Positions 7,737 to 17,496 are shown, counted from the first letter of the stretch. The stretch is 64,000 bases of DNA from Melioribacteraceae bacterium (GCA_030584085.1 CP129490.1:186001-250000); one strand, 5' to 3'. Program-made: numbers and translations. The notes: a model not told the origin generated them from the sequence alone.

Positions 7737-9219
7737 AGCTTCCGCGTTCTTCCGAGATATTTCCGTTAGTAACATATTTTTTTGTGATCAGTGCTCGTCT
7801 GTCGGAATCCGTCATAGGAAATCTTCCATAAGTTTTTCTTACTTGTAAATAATGATTCAGAAAAATTTTTTCCTCTGAGGTCGTCCAATTATTAGGGGGT
7901 TGAAGTCTTAAATCCTTCAAGGTTTTTTTAAGAGTTTCGACTAAATAACCCGGTCTGTTTACGTGATTATCCAATAGTAATGCAACTCCGTATTCCGATG
8001 AAACCAAATCAGAGATTTTATAACTTTCTACTTTATAGCTTGTAGATTTATAGAAGGTATGAATTCGTGAAAAGGCATGTTCTACTTCTATTGCTGAAAC
8101 AATTTCATCTTGACCAGCTTTCCAAAATCGAAAAGCCCAATATGCATTTCTTAATTGCTCTTTTCTATTAGCACTTATAAGTTCTTGGCCATTCAGAGAA
8201 AGTAATCCTGTAATATCATTTGCTTGAAAGATATCTAATCCATAATCCAAAAAATATTTATTGAAAATAGTTGGTGTTTTGGATTTGATTTTGGAAAGAA
8301 GAGCTGCAAGCTCACCGGCATTAGTTGAAGTTCCTAAAGTCCACTGAAACATTCCAAAAGAAAGAAAAGCATTATCCCATGTATTAACTGCATCTAAGTT
8401 TCCTTCATTTTCCGAGACGGATAAAATAACATTTATAGCTGATGAAGTTAAACCAAGGTTTGAAAGAGACTGACTATGCGATTGAATGAAATCTTTAGGA
8501 GTATTTTTACCGAGCGTAAATAATCCCTTTTGGTATTTCCTAAATGTCCACGTTAAACTACCGTCGGAAACTATCACATTATTTCCTGATACGGATTGAG
8601 TTAACTCAGCGACTTTTGTTATTTCTCTTAAAAATTCCGATCCGTAAAATGGTTTGAATTTATTAATAATTGATTCGGCTAATTTTTCGGTTAATTCTTC
8701 TCCCGAATCAAGATAACCTTGATCTTCCGCATATTTTTTTAGTGCTGCAATTGTACAATTTCCAAAATCACCATCGGCGCCATATTTATTCCATTTAAGT
8801 TGCAGTGTATATCCGAGTTCTGCAAGTAAAGTTTGTAAAGCTGCAATTCCGGTTTTGTATCTTCCATTATGTTTAATTCGTTTTTCAATCTCACCTTTTT
8901 GGACAGCGTCGTTTATTAGTTTTAGTTCATCCATTAATTCATAAAGATAGATCATTTGTTCAGCTGTTTTTTTCGAAACAGTTTTTCCGCCTGCTCTGAT
9001 TTTATTGTTGGTGCAAAATGTATCAACAGCGTTAGAGGTACAATCTCCGTAGTCTCCATCTGCTCCGTAAGTATCCCATTTTAATTCTTTACCAAAGCCA
9101 AGCTCATATAAAATTGTTTGCAAAGATTTTACCGCTGCATTTTCGTCTGATCGGTATTTCAATGTTTTTTGAGTGAGGTTGCGTTTGTGAAGGTCTTTCA
9201 ATACGTCGATGTGATTCAT
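7726..9219 (-). CDS. Lysozyme-like protein with two peptidoglycan-binding-type repeats
   Basis: I start at ATG 9217-9219, which has AGGA seven bases upstream; a TTG start at 9240 is also open. The 497-residue product has two related N-terminal repeats, each reading LQT(I/L)L-ELG, then KW--YGADGD(Y/F)G-CT, the pattern of peptidoglycan-binding modules (roughly residues 25-80 and 110-165). The C-terminal half has a lysozyme-fold look: ILSVSENEGNLDAVNTWD, with a candidate catalytic glutamate, then SFGMFQWTLG. No signal peptide or membrane segment is visible, so it would need holin-like or other export, or lysis, to reach the wall. It could be a degraded phage-type endolysin, but no phage genes flank it. 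Confidence 0.65.
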   Translation of the reverse strand: MNHIDVLKDLHKRNLTQKTLKYRSDENAAVKSLQTILYELGFGKELKWDTYGADGDYGDCTSNAVDTFCTNNKIRAGGKTVSKKTAEQMIYLYELMDELKLINDAVQKGEIEKRIKHNGRYKTGIAALQTLLAELGYTLQLKWNKYGADGDFGNCTIAALKKYAEDQGYLDSGEELTEKLAESIINKFKPFYGSEFLREITKVAELTQSVSGNNVIVSDGSLTWTFRKYQKGLFTLGKNTPKDFIQSHSQSLSNLGLTSSAINVILSVSENEGNLDAVNTWDNAFLSFGMFQWTLGTSTNAGELAALLSKIKSKTPTIFNKYFLDYGLDIFQANDITGLLSLNGQELISANRKEQLRNAYWAFRFWKAGQDEIVSAIEVEHAFSRIHTFYKSTSYKVESYKISDLVSSEYGVALLLDNHVNRPGYLVETLKKTLKDLRLQPPNNWTTSEEKIFLNHYLQVRKTYGRFPMTDSDRRALITKKYVTNGNISEERGSFKI

Positions 9220-9342
9220 ATAGTTTCCTAATATGTTCAATCTAATATAAGGATTGTAGAGGACTGAATAAACCTTACAGTTAAAAGTCGGTCGGGGCTT
9301 TTAAGAAATTAATTCTATGGAAAAGGTCTATTTATTAAGCTA

Positions 9343-11751
9343 TTAAAAAGCTTTTGTACCATTTCCATCTTTGCTTAACCAAAAAGGTGCCCAGACTAAG
9401 CAAAATAGATTTATGCTTATATTAGTTTTTTTCGGATAGATAGATTCGGTTTCTAATTTTTCTAATGTTGCATCAAAATTATTGCTATAAAGATTCACCT
9501 CGCGTTCAAATTCCTCATCAAGTTCTTGTCTTTGTTTTAACAAAAGTTCAAGTGATTCTTCGGCTCGTTTAACGTCTGCGGTTTCTTTCATGGTTCTGCT
9601 AGCACCTCTCATCGCTGTTCCGGTTTTGCTCAAAGTACCGCTGCTAAATGTTTTTCTGCCAAATATTGAACCGAGTAGAGTCGTTCCAATTGAAATAGCG
9701 GTCTGTACTTTTTGTTGTTTTGCTTGGTCTGCCTCTCTAGCAACTCGTTCTTCGGCAGTTCTTATTTTTGATTCTAGCGAAATGATTTTTTTTGAATACT
9801 TATCTCTTAGTTTTTCAACCCATTGATCCCGTTGTTCTCTAAAAGCTTGATTCAGCATTATTCTAAATTCTCTTTCTGATTCATTGGGTTTAGAAGTTAT
9901 TTTCATGGTGGGACTTTTTAATAGATCGAGTTTATGATTTCTAAAAATGAAATCCTTAAAATCTTTTTCCCAGTTAGAATAGCTGGCTTTTACCGAAGCT
10001 GGTTTAGGGAGTTCACTAAAAGAACATTCTGCTTCCGGTTTAGTTAATAACTCATCTTCAGAGATATCAGTCGACTCGGAGCTTAACCAATCTACAGCTA
10101 TTGCAGTATTTTCAATCGGGGTGATTCTTGCAATATATGATTCTTGATTAATCTGCTTTTTGGTGTCACTAAATAAAACGTTAGCGCTTCCCCAAACGAA
10201 AGGCTTATAGGTAAGTTTTGCTTCAACCGAAGGGGCACTTCCTCTGTAAGGAATGTAAAATTGTTTTATTGAACTATCTATAACCGGAAGCACAGTGCTC
10301 ACATTTTTATTTAAAATATGCTGAACATGATTTTTGGTAGACGATTTTGTGACCGATTTCAAAGTAGATATCTGCGATTTGGTAAGTGGACCAGCAAGAT
10401 AAGATAGTGCCCATCGAGTACCGAAAACTACAGGTTCATTTTCGTGAACATTATGTAATAAAAATTTTCGTTTGCCCAGTCCCGAAATAATTGACGTAAT
10501 TTCGTTCTTATTAAACTTATCCGAACCAGAAGAACTCATCAATCCGTCAATTAAACGATTGATGTCTTGCTCGGTCTGTAATCTTCCAATTAACCAAGTC
10601 CCGGTATTCGATAGTGCTTTATAATCAATATCAACAGGGTTCTGAGTTGCCAGTACTAATCCCAACCCAAATGCGCGCGCTTGCTTTAATAAAGTCATTA
10701 ATGCTTTTTTTGAGGGTGGGTTACTTACAGGGGGAAGGTAACCGAAAAGTTCATCGAAATAAAGTATTGCTCTTAGACTGCTCGTCCCCGGCTGAACTCT
10801 CATCCAACTAATTAGTTGATTAAGCAGTAATGAAACAAAAAACATTCTTTCCGTATCGGATAAATGTGCAATTGAGATAATAGATAATTTGGGTTTACCG
10901 GTCGGCGTATATAAAAAGTTGTTGATGTTCATCGGTTCACCATTTAGCCAAGTTTGAAACGATGGTGAAGCTAAAAGATTATTTAGCATCATTGCTAATT
11001 TTAATCTATCGTTTTGCGGAAAAAAAGATGAAAGGTCAAACACACCAAGTTTTTCAAATGGAGGATTTTGAACCGCATTAATCAGTAACGCTAAATCGAT
11101 AATATTTTTGTTTTGCCAGTAGTGGTTAAAAATTGCCGAAAGCAAAATGTGTTCTCTGCTTGTAAGTGGATCAGCGTTTAAATTTAACAGACCAAGCAAA
11201 CTTCCAACAACCGATTCAATTTTATCGTGAATTGCATCCGCATCGTTTAATTGATCATAATTATCTAAGGAGAGAGATTCTAAAATTGAAATTGGAATTC
11301 CTGATGAGCTTCCGGGAGTATAAATTTCAACCTCAACTTTATCTTTCATCATCTTAATTCTATCTGAAGATTGACCCCAATCCCCCAATCCTTTTTTCCA
11401 AAGAGAAGCTTGTTGTTCGGCAAATTGTTCTTTTGTTAATCCATTCTTTTCGGCTTCACTTTCATTAACCCAAGGAAGAAATTCTTCCTTTGTTAATCCG
11501 TCAAAAGCAAGTTTCAGGTTTCCCATGTCACCTTTCGGATCAATGATTATTGCGGGAATACTATCGATTGCCGCTTCTTCAAGTAAAGAAATACACAAAC
11601 CGGTTTTGCCGCTGCCGGTCATACCAATACATAATGCATGAGTCGTCAAATCTTTTGAATCGTATAAAATAATTTCATTGGTAAGAGAGTTGGATTTGAG
11701 ATCAAATTTTTTGCCTAAATAAAAAGAACCAAGCTTTTCAAAATTTTCCAT
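9343..11751 (-). CDS. HerA-like hexameric ATPase with C-terminal coiled coil
   Basis: The 802-residue protein has a short N-terminal barrel-like region, then Walker A GMTGSGKT (residues 43-50) followed by the IIDPKGD segment characteristic of HerA/FtsK-type ATPases. Walker B is ILYFDELFGY (329-338) and a sensor region reads ATQNPVDIDYKAL (368-380). After about residue 600 the chain becomes charged and coiled-coil-like, interrupted by a glycine-rich stretch (TTLLGSIFGRK) and a second coiled coil. HerA proteins pump or remodel DNA, often with the NurA nuclease; no nuclease gene is adjacent, so the role is open. Upstream is a 157-bp divergent gap to the paaG-like gene. Confidence 0.82.
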   Translation of the reverse strand: MENFEKLGSFYLGKKFDLKSNSLTNEIILYDSKDLTTHALCIGMTGSGKTGLCISLLEEAAIDSIPAIIIDPKGDMGNLKLAFDGLTKEEFLPWVNESEAEKNGLTKEQFAEQQASLWKKGLGDWGQSSDRIKMMKDKVEVEIYTPGSSSGIPISILESLSLDNYDQLNDADAIHDKIESVVGSLLGLLNLNADPLTSREHILLSAIFNHYWQNKNIIDLALLINAVQNPPFEKLGVFDLSSFFPQNDRLKLAMMLNNLLASPSFQTWLNGEPMNINNFLYTPTGKPKLSIISIAHLSDTERMFFVSLLLNQLISWMRVQPGTSSLRAILYFDELFGYLPPVSNPPSKKALMTLLKQARAFGLGLVLATQNPVDIDYKALSNTGTWLIGRLQTEQDINRLIDGLMSSSGSDKFNKNEITSIISGLGKRKFLLHNVHENEPVVFGTRWALSYLAGPLTKSQISTLKSVTKSSTKNHVQHILNKNVSTVLPVIDSSIKQFYIPYRGSAPSVEAKLTYKPFVWGSANVLFSDTKKQINQESYIARITPIENTAIAVDWLSSESTDISEDELLTKPEAECSFSELPKPASVKASYSNWEKDFKDFIFRNHKLDLLKSPTMKITSKPNESEREFRIMLNQAFREQRDQWVEKLRDKYSKKIISLESKIRTAEERVAREADQAKQQKVQTAISIGTTLLGSIFGRKTFSSGTLSKTGTAMRGASRTMKETADVKRAEESLELLLKQRQELDEEFEREVNLYSNNFDATLEKLETESIYPKKTNISINLFCLVWAPFWLSKDGNGTKAF

Positions 11752-11908
11752 AAGTTGCTCTCACATTGGATTGATATTACTTTAAATATACGGAGAGATT
11801 TCTTTTGATTAAATATAAAGTGTGATAGTTTTCAAGTCAGTTAGAGAATGATAATTTTAATAACAATTATTATTTTGCCACGTCATTCAAAAAAGAACCG
11901 GATAATTA

Positions 11909-12694
11909 ATGAACTATAAATTTATTCAATTCGATATAGATTCAAATGTAGGTTTAATTAAATTCAATCGCCCGGATGTACTTAATAGTTTTAATTTAGA
12001 GATGGGTAAGGAATTACATGAGGCTTTGGAAAAGTGTGATTCTAAAGAAATTAGATGTGTTGTTATTACGGGCGAAGGAAGAGCATTTTGTGCTGGACAA
12101 GATCTAGCCGAAGCAGTTCCGAAAGATAAACCGCTTGCCGAGCTAGGTAAAATTTTAGATGAAAATTATAACAAAACTATTCTACTTATAAGAAATCTAA
12201 ATAAGCCTGTAATTGCCGCTGTAAATGGCGTTGCAGCCGGTGCCGGTGCAAATATTGCTTTAGCTTGTGATATTGTAATCGCTTCCGAAAAAGCTTCGTT
12301 TGCGCAAGTCTTTTCAAAAATTGGTTTGATTCCCGATAGCGGGGGTACATATTTTCTACCTCGATTAATCGGTTTTCAAAAAGCGTCCGCTTTAATGATG
12401 ATGGGCGATAAAGTTTCAGCAGATGAAGCTGAAAAATTAGGAATGATTTACAAAGTCATTTCTGAAAATGAATTCAAAGAAAAAGTTAATGAAATTGCAA
12501 AACAACTTGCGACAATGCCGACAAAAGGTTTTGCTTTAACAAAAAAAGCATTGAATCAATCAATGAACAATGATTTGGAATCACAACTTGAACTGGAAAA
12601 GCAATTACAAATTGAAGCAGGCAATACACATGATTATAAAGAAGGAGTTCAAGCTTTTCTTGAAAAACGTAAACCGAATTTCAAAGGTAACTGA
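11909..12694 (+). CDS. paaG: Enoyl-CoA hydratase/isomerase, PaaG-type
   Basis: The 261-residue crotonase-fold protein matches the usual length of PaaG, which isomerises the ring-epoxide of phenylacetyl-CoA to the oxepin. Oxyanion-hole loops are visible as GRAFCAGQDL (about residues 58-67) and AAVNGVAAGAGANIALACD (about 104-122). GLIPDSGGTYFLPRLIG, with the acidic residue after PDS, is the form common in PaaG/PaaF-like enzymes. The C-terminal EGVQAFLEKRKPNF is standard for crotonases. It lies 8 kb from paaABCD on the same strand with unrelated genes between, so the link to phenylacetate degradation rests on sequence style plus the epoxidase genes in the window. A general 2-enoyl-CoA hydratase role is the alternative. 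Confidence 0.75.
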   Translation: MNYKFIQFDIDSNVGLIKFNRPDVLNSFNLEMGKELHEALEKCDSKEIRCVVITGEGRAFCAGQDLAEAVPKDKPLAELGKILDENYNKTILLIRNLNKPVIAAVNGVAAGAGANIALACDIVIASEKASFAQVFSKIGLIPDSGGTYFLPRLIGFQKASALMMMGDKVSADEAEKLGMIYKVISENEFKEKVNEIAKQLATMPTKGFALTKKALNQSMNNDLESQLELEKQLQIEAGNTHDYKEGVQAFLEKRKPNFKGN

Positions 12695-12726
12695 TCTCGA
12701 AAATATTAATTATTAACCGAGGAAAA

Positions 12727-14439
12727 ATGAAAAACAGTATTCAAAAATTATTTATTGCCATTTTATCATTAATCGTTATTTCGTGTGGTGTTGATAAACC
12801 GATTGCTGATACGATAATTATTAACGGAGTTGTAGCAACTGTTGATACTACAAATCCTTCCGCAGAAGCTATTGCAATTAAAAATGGTAAAATTTTAGCC
12901 GTTGGTACCAATGATGAGATTCTCGATCATCAAGGTGATTCGACAAAGGTTATTGATGCAAAAAATAATTTTGTTATGCCCGGATTTATAGACAGCCATG
13001 CACACTTTCTCGGGCTTGGTAAATCAAAAATGATTTTGGATTTACGTGGTGCAAATAATTATGATGAAGTTGTAGCAATTGTTGCCGAAGCGGCTGAAAA
13101 TTCTTTGCCGGGTGAATGGATTACAGGAAGAGGATGGCATCAAGAAAAATGGGACCCGTCTCCGATTGAAAATGTAAACGGTTATCCTTTTCATGATCAA
13201 CTTTCAGCAGCTAGTCCTCGTAATCCCGTTTATTTAACACATGCAAGCGGTCATGCAATTATTGCAAATGCTAAAGCGATGGAATTAGCCGGAATAAATT
13301 CATCAACCCCAAATCCTTCCGGTGGAAATATCGTGAAAGATTCTAGCGGAAAATTAACAGGTGTGTTTGAAGAAAACGCAGAGGATTTAATAGTTGATAA
13401 ATATGAAGAGTATAGACAAACACTTACCGATGAGCAATTAAGACATGAGAAAATTAGAGCTTATGAATTGGCAGCAGAAGAATGTCTATCAAAAGGAATT
13501 ACCTCATTTCATGATGCGGGGTCATCATTTGAGGAGATAGATTTATTAAAAAATCTAATCGATTCAAACAAAATACCGGTGAGATTAAATGTAATGATTT
13601 ATGAAAATAATGATAGTCTCAAAGTAAAAATAAAAGACTATCATTTGGTTGGATATGGAAATAATCGTTTAACAGTCAGATCAGTTAAGAAATATGTTGA
13701 CGGTGCATTAGGATCAAGAGGCGCATGGCTGTTATCGCCTTATTCCGATGACAGCACAAATACGGGATTAAATGTAACGCCATTAAGTGAGTTAAAAGAA
13801 ACAGCTCAAATATGTCTTGAAAATAATCTTCAAATGAACACACATGCAATAGGCGACAGAGGAAATCGTGAAGTATTGAAAATTTACGAAGAAGCTTACA
13901 ATAAAGACAACGAAAAAGATTTAAGATGGCGAATAGAACATGCGCAGCATTTATCAAATAAAGACATACCGAAGTTTACCGAATTAGGTGTTATAGCTGC
14001 GATGCAAGGAGTTCATTGTACATCGGATGCTGTTTTTGTGCCAAAACGACTCGGCCAATATCGTGCAAAAGAAGGTGCTTATGTTTGGAGGAAATTATTA
14101 GAAGCCGGAACAATTATTTGTAACGGAACAGACGCACCTGTTGAAGATGTAAGTCCGATAGCAAGTTTCTATTCTTCGGTAACCAGAATACTTTCGGATC
14201 AAACCACATTTTATCCTGAACAAAGAATGACGCGGGAAGAAGCTTTAAGAACTTATACAATCAATGGAGCTTATGCAGCATTTGAAGAAGATATTAAAGG
14301 AAGTATTACCCCCGGCAAACTCGCGGATATTGTAATTCTTTCAAATGACTTGCTAAATTGTGAAGATTGGGAGATCACGAATACACAAGTCTTAACAACA
14401 ATAGTAAACGGAAAAGTTGTTTATCAAAACCAGAAATAA
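12727..14439 (+). CDS. YtcJ-like amidohydrolase lipoprotein
   Basis: The 570-residue protein begins with a lipoprotein signal whose lipobox reads VISC (C20). The remainder is an amidohydrolase of family 3: a beta-sandwich opening TIIINGVVATVDT, the metal-binding GFIDSHAHFLG, a later HAIGDRG and RWRIEHAQHLS with metal histidines, GTDAPVE with the catalytic aspartate, and a closing GKLADIVILSNDLL. Enzymes of this group hydrolyse amide or related C-N bonds and many have unknown substrates. Export to an outer or inner membrane surface is implied by the lipobox. It follows the paaG-like gene by 32 bp with a GAGGAA site, so they may be co-transcribed. Confidence 0.9.
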   Translation: MKNSIQKLFIAILSLIVISCGVDKPIADTIIINGVVATVDTTNPSAEAIAIKNGKILAVGTNDEILDHQGDSTKVIDAKNNFVMPGFIDSHAHFLGLGKSKMILDLRGANNYDEVVAIVAEAAENSLPGEWITGRGWHQEKWDPSPIENVNGYPFHDQLSAASPRNPVYLTHASGHAIIANAKAMELAGINSSTPNPSGGNIVKDSSGKLTGVFEENAEDLIVDKYEEYRQTLTDEQLRHEKIRAYELAAEECLSKGITSFHDAGSSFEEIDLLKNLIDSNKIPVRLNVMIYENNDSLKVKIKDYHLVGYGNNRLTVRSVKKYVDGALGSRGAWLLSPYSDDSTNTGLNVTPLSELKETAQICLENNLQMNTHAIGDRGNREVLKIYEEAYNKDNEKDLRWRIEHAQHLSNKDIPKFTELGVIAAMQGVHCTSDAVFVPKRLGQYRAKEGAYVWRKLLEAGTIICNGTDAPVEDVSPIASFYSSVTRILSDQTTFYPEQRMTREEALRTYTINGAYAAFEEDIKGSITPGKLADIVILSNDLLNCEDWEITNTQVLTTIVNGKVVYQNQK

Positions 14440-14460
14440 GAATTTAAAGAAGGACTTAAT

Positions 14461-15003
14461 TTGCAAACCTATATAGCTTTGTTGAGAGGAATTAATGTAT
14501 TGGGAAAAAATATTCTGCCGATGAAGGACTTGAAATCCATTCTCGAAAAACTTGGTTGTAAGGAGGTGCAAACTTACATTCAAAGTGGAAATGTTGTACT
14601 CAAACATGATGAAAAGGATGTAAAAGTTCTTACCGATAAAATTAAATCTGCGATTAAGAAGAATCATGGTTTTGAACCCAACGTAATGTTATTAAAAAAG
14701 AAAGATATTCAAAAAGTAGTTGCAAATAATCCGTTTCCGCAAGTCGGTGAAAATCATAAATCATTACATGTATTTTTCCTTGAGAGAAAAGCAGACAGAG
14801 CAAATTTTGATAAAATGAATGAGATTAAAACCGAAACCGAACAATTTAAGTTGGTCGATAAATTTTTCTACTTTTATGCACCGGATGGATTCGGTAAATC
14901 AAAGCTTGGCGATCGTGCGGAAAAATTATTAGGTGTTTCGGCAACCGCACGTAACTGGCGGACAGTTAAGAAAATTAAAGAGATGATTGACGAAGTGAGA
15001 TAA
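14461..15003 (+). CDS. DUF1697 family protein
   Basis: The start is TTG at 14461, supported by AGAAGGA at 14448-14454. The 180-residue product opens with YIALLRGINVLGKNILPM and goes on with KEVQTYIQSGNVVL, both hallmark strings of DUF1697; TARNWRTVKKIKEM near the end is also typical. The family folds as two ferredoxin-like halves and has no settled biochemical function. It follows the amidohydrolase by 21 bp. A 244-bp gap with a degenerate repeat follows. Confidence 0.9.
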   Translation: MQTYIALLRGINVLGKNILPMKDLKSILEKLGCKEVQTYIQSGNVVLKHDEKDVKVLTDKIKSAIKKNHGFEPNVMLLKKKDIQKVVANNPFPQVGENHKSLHVFFLERKADRANFDKMNEIKTETEQFKLVDKFFYFYAPDGFGKSKLGDRAEKLLGVSATARNWRTVKKIKEMIDEVR

Positions 15004-15023
15004 TGGACTTCATGTCTACTATA

Positions 15024-15121
15024 GTTATCCTGAATCAAAATGAATTTTATCGAGGTGAAGAATCTCCATTTATAAAATAACCAATTTTTAAAGTGAGATT
15101 CGTCGTTCCACTCAAAATGAC
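15024..15121. repeat. Degenerate inverted repeat with GAATCTC / GAGATTC ends
   Basis: In the 244-bp gap after the DUF1697 gene, a left part reading GTTATCCTGA near 15024-15033 and GGTGAAGAATCTC near 15054-15066 faces a right part with GAGATTCGTCGTTCCACTC (15095-15113) and ending AAAATGAC. The right part reversed reads GTCATTTTGAGTGGAACGAC, so both ends share a GTYAT--TGA start and a GAATCTC inner edge. This resembles decayed copies of a common non-coding repeat type. The remainder of the gap shows nothing else I can name. Confidence 0.4.
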
Positions 15122-15247
15122 CTACGCGTTCGACTTTAATATAATTACATTTTTCACTCAACTTTCGTGAATTCTCTTCGTCTAAATTAACCGGACAATA
15201 AAGTATTAATTAAGACAACAGTTCTTATTTAACATATAGAGGTTAAT

Positions 15248-17482
15248 GTGAAGACTTCCCGGATGTTGATTATTGCTTTACTTTCTTTATCGCTTATTTC
15301 CGTAGAAATTATTTGGACGAGAATTTTTTCGGCTGAATATTTTTACACTTTCGCGTTTATGATTATCTCACTGGCTATACTTGGATTAGGTTTAGGCGCT
15401 CTTTCGTTACGCTTGTTTAATTTTCTTAACAAAGATTGGATAGTAGGCGTTACACTTGTTCTTTCCGGTTTAACAATTCTTGCCGGACCTATCGCAATAA
15501 TAAAAATGAATTTGGATTTTACATCTTTGCTTAACGATTGGATATCGATGGTTAAACTTATAGCTGCGATAGCAATTTTAAGCTCTACTTTTTTCTTCGG
15601 AGGAATAGCGCTCGCAAAATTATTTAAGAGTGATGTTTCCCAAATGCCGCTGCTCTATATGTTCGATTTAATTGGTGCAGCATTCGGAGTTTTACTTTCG
15701 GTTATAATGATGAACTCATTCGGAACTCCGTCCTCTGTTTTCCTAACATCAATACCAATTTTTATTGCCGCATTTATTGCAATGAATAGTTGGAGAAAAT
15801 TACTGCCGGCACTTTTGGTTTTAATTGCAATTGGAATGTCGCCTTACTCAAATGAATTTTTAAAATCGGGAAAACCGGACCGCGCAGAAGTGATTTATAC
15901 TTATTGGGATGCAATGGCGAAGATCAAAGTTTTCGATTACAATGGACAGGCAAGGGGGATAAACATTGATAACGCAGCAAACTCACCGGTATATCCTTTT
16001 GACGGAAACTATAATAAACCAGACTCACTTAAGTATGAATATAACATCAGCGTTAAAAATCTAATTGATAGGTTTGATTCTTGCACTTTTTTATCTCTTG
16101 GTGCCGGGGGCGGAACAGATGTTCTTCAAGCATTACAAGAAGGTGCAGCAGAAGTTCATGCCGTTGAAGTGATAGACCATATTAATTATTTAATGACTGA
16201 GGGAAATCTCGCCGATTACAGCGGTAATATTTATAATGATCCGAGAGTAAAAGTAATTACAGAAGACGGTCGAGCTTATGTAAGAAGATTCGAAAACAAG
16301 TTCGATATCATCTATTCACTAAGCTCGAATACGTTTGCCGCTCTAGCATCGGGTTCATTTGCCTTGGCAGAAAACTATCTTTTTACAACAGAAGCATTTC
16401 AGGATTATTGGAATTCACTTACCGACAGTGGTTTTGTAATGATGGAACATCAATTTTATGTGCCGCGTTTAACCTCTGAACTTATGTTGGCACTCGAAGA
16501 ACTTGATGTAGAAAATCCAACGTCACATTTTGCTGTTTACAACCTGCCTAAGATGAGAAGAAACATTCTTTTTATCTCAAAGCAACCGTTAACGGAAGAG
16601 TTAATGCAAAACGCTTTCGGTGAAGTTCCGCAAGGTGCTCAGAATTATCATTACTTACTTTACCCGGCGGCAGATTCGGTAAAAGACAATCTGATTAATC
16701 AAATTGTTACTAAGGGATGGGAAACAGCTCAAGTTAATGCAGCAATCGATATCTCTCCTTGTAACGACAACAGACCCTTTACGGCTCAGCTCGGTTTGAT
16801 GAGGAATTTTCAGTTTGGGAAAGTTGAAACAATTTTACCATATGAATTTTACGGATTTCCGCTTTCAAAAATTATTATTACAGTAATTTTGCTAATTGTT
16901 GTTTTTCTAATTGTCCCGCTAAATCTAATTCCGTATTTAAAGAAGGGACCAAAACTAAGAGCAGTACCATGGCTATACTTTTTTGCTATAGGACTTGCGT
17001 TTATGATGGTTGAAGTTGTTTTAATGCAAAAGTACACTCTCTTTATCGGGCCGAGTGTTTACAGCATTATTACAATATTACTCGTACTTCTTTTGGCGTC
17101 CGGAATCGGGAGCCGTTATTCCGAAAAATTTTCACCGAAATTTGTATTTACATTTATCTCAATTTGGCTTCTGATAGATGTTGTAGCTTTCACAGAACTG
17201 ATTTACGCTTTAGGTGGTCTCACTATGGCTCCGAGAATAATTATAACGGCAATCTTAATCTTCCCGCTTGGCTTTTTTATGGGAATGCCTTTCCCTAAGG
17301 GTTCGTTACTAATTGGCGAATTAGTTGATTGGGGTTTTGCGGTTAACGGGGCTGCGTCGGTTCTTGGGTCAACTATTGTCGTTTTAATTGCTTTCTCTTT
17401 CGGATATGCCACGGCTTTATTACTGGGAGCGGTAATCTATTTACTAGCTTATTTGTTGATCTCATTTAAGAGAGCATGGTAG
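15248..17482 (+). CDS. Polytopic membrane protein with central spermidine-synthase-like methyltransferase fold
   Basis: The start is GTG at 15248 after GAGG at 15239-15242. The 744-residue product has three parts. Roughly residues 1-200 form about seven membrane helices beginning ISVEIIWTRIFSAEYFYTFAF. Residues about 215-500 form a cytosolic or periplasmic Rossmann domain with FLSLGAGGGTDVLQAL and VHAVEVIDH, the nucleotide-type loop of spermidine synthases, plus KVITEDGRAYVRR. Residues about 535-744 are another helix bundle. Proteins of this plan are common in bacteria and have no firmly established reaction; a polyamine or methyl transfer role is only a guess from the fold. A hairpin follows the gene. 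Confidence 0.82.
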   Translation: MKTSRMLIIALLSLSLISVEIIWTRIFSAEYFYTFAFMIISLAILGLGLGALSLRLFNFLNKDWIVGVTLVLSGLTILAGPIAIIKMNLDFTSLLNDWISMVKLIAAIAILSSTFFFGGIALAKLFKSDVSQMPLLYMFDLIGAAFGVLLSVIMMNSFGTPSSVFLTSIPIFIAAFIAMNSWRKLLPALLVLIAIGMSPYSNEFLKSGKPDRAEVIYTYWDAMAKIKVFDYNGQARGINIDNAANSPVYPFDGNYNKPDSLKYEYNISVKNLIDRFDSCTFLSLGAGGGTDVLQALQEGAAEVHAVEVIDHINYLMTEGNLADYSGNIYNDPRVKVITEDGRAYVRRFENKFDIIYSLSSNTFAALASGSFALAENYLFTTEAFQDYWNSLTDSGFVMMEHQFYVPRLTSELMLALEELDVENPTSHFAVYNLPKMRRNILFISKQPLTEELMQNAFGEVPQGAQNYHYLLYPAADSVKDNLINQIVTKGWETAQVNAAIDISPCNDNRPFTAQLGLMRNFQFGKVETILPYEFYGFPLSKIIITVILLIVVFLIVPLNLIPYLKKGPKLRAVPWLYFFAIGLAFMMVEVVLMQKYTLFIGPSVYSIITILLVLLLASGIGSRYSEKFSPKFVFTFISIWLLIDVVAFTELIYALGGLTMAPRIIITAILIFPLGFFMGMPFPKGSLLIGELVDWGFAVNGAASVLGSTIVVLIAFSFGYATALLLGAVIYLLAYLLISFKRAW

Positions 17483-17496
17483 TAAATTTAATTTCT

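Noticed and set aside
9343-11751. HerA-based anti-phage defence system
   Set aside because: No nuclease, Sir2 or other effector gene beside it and no mobile-element signs; a lone ATPase is not enough.
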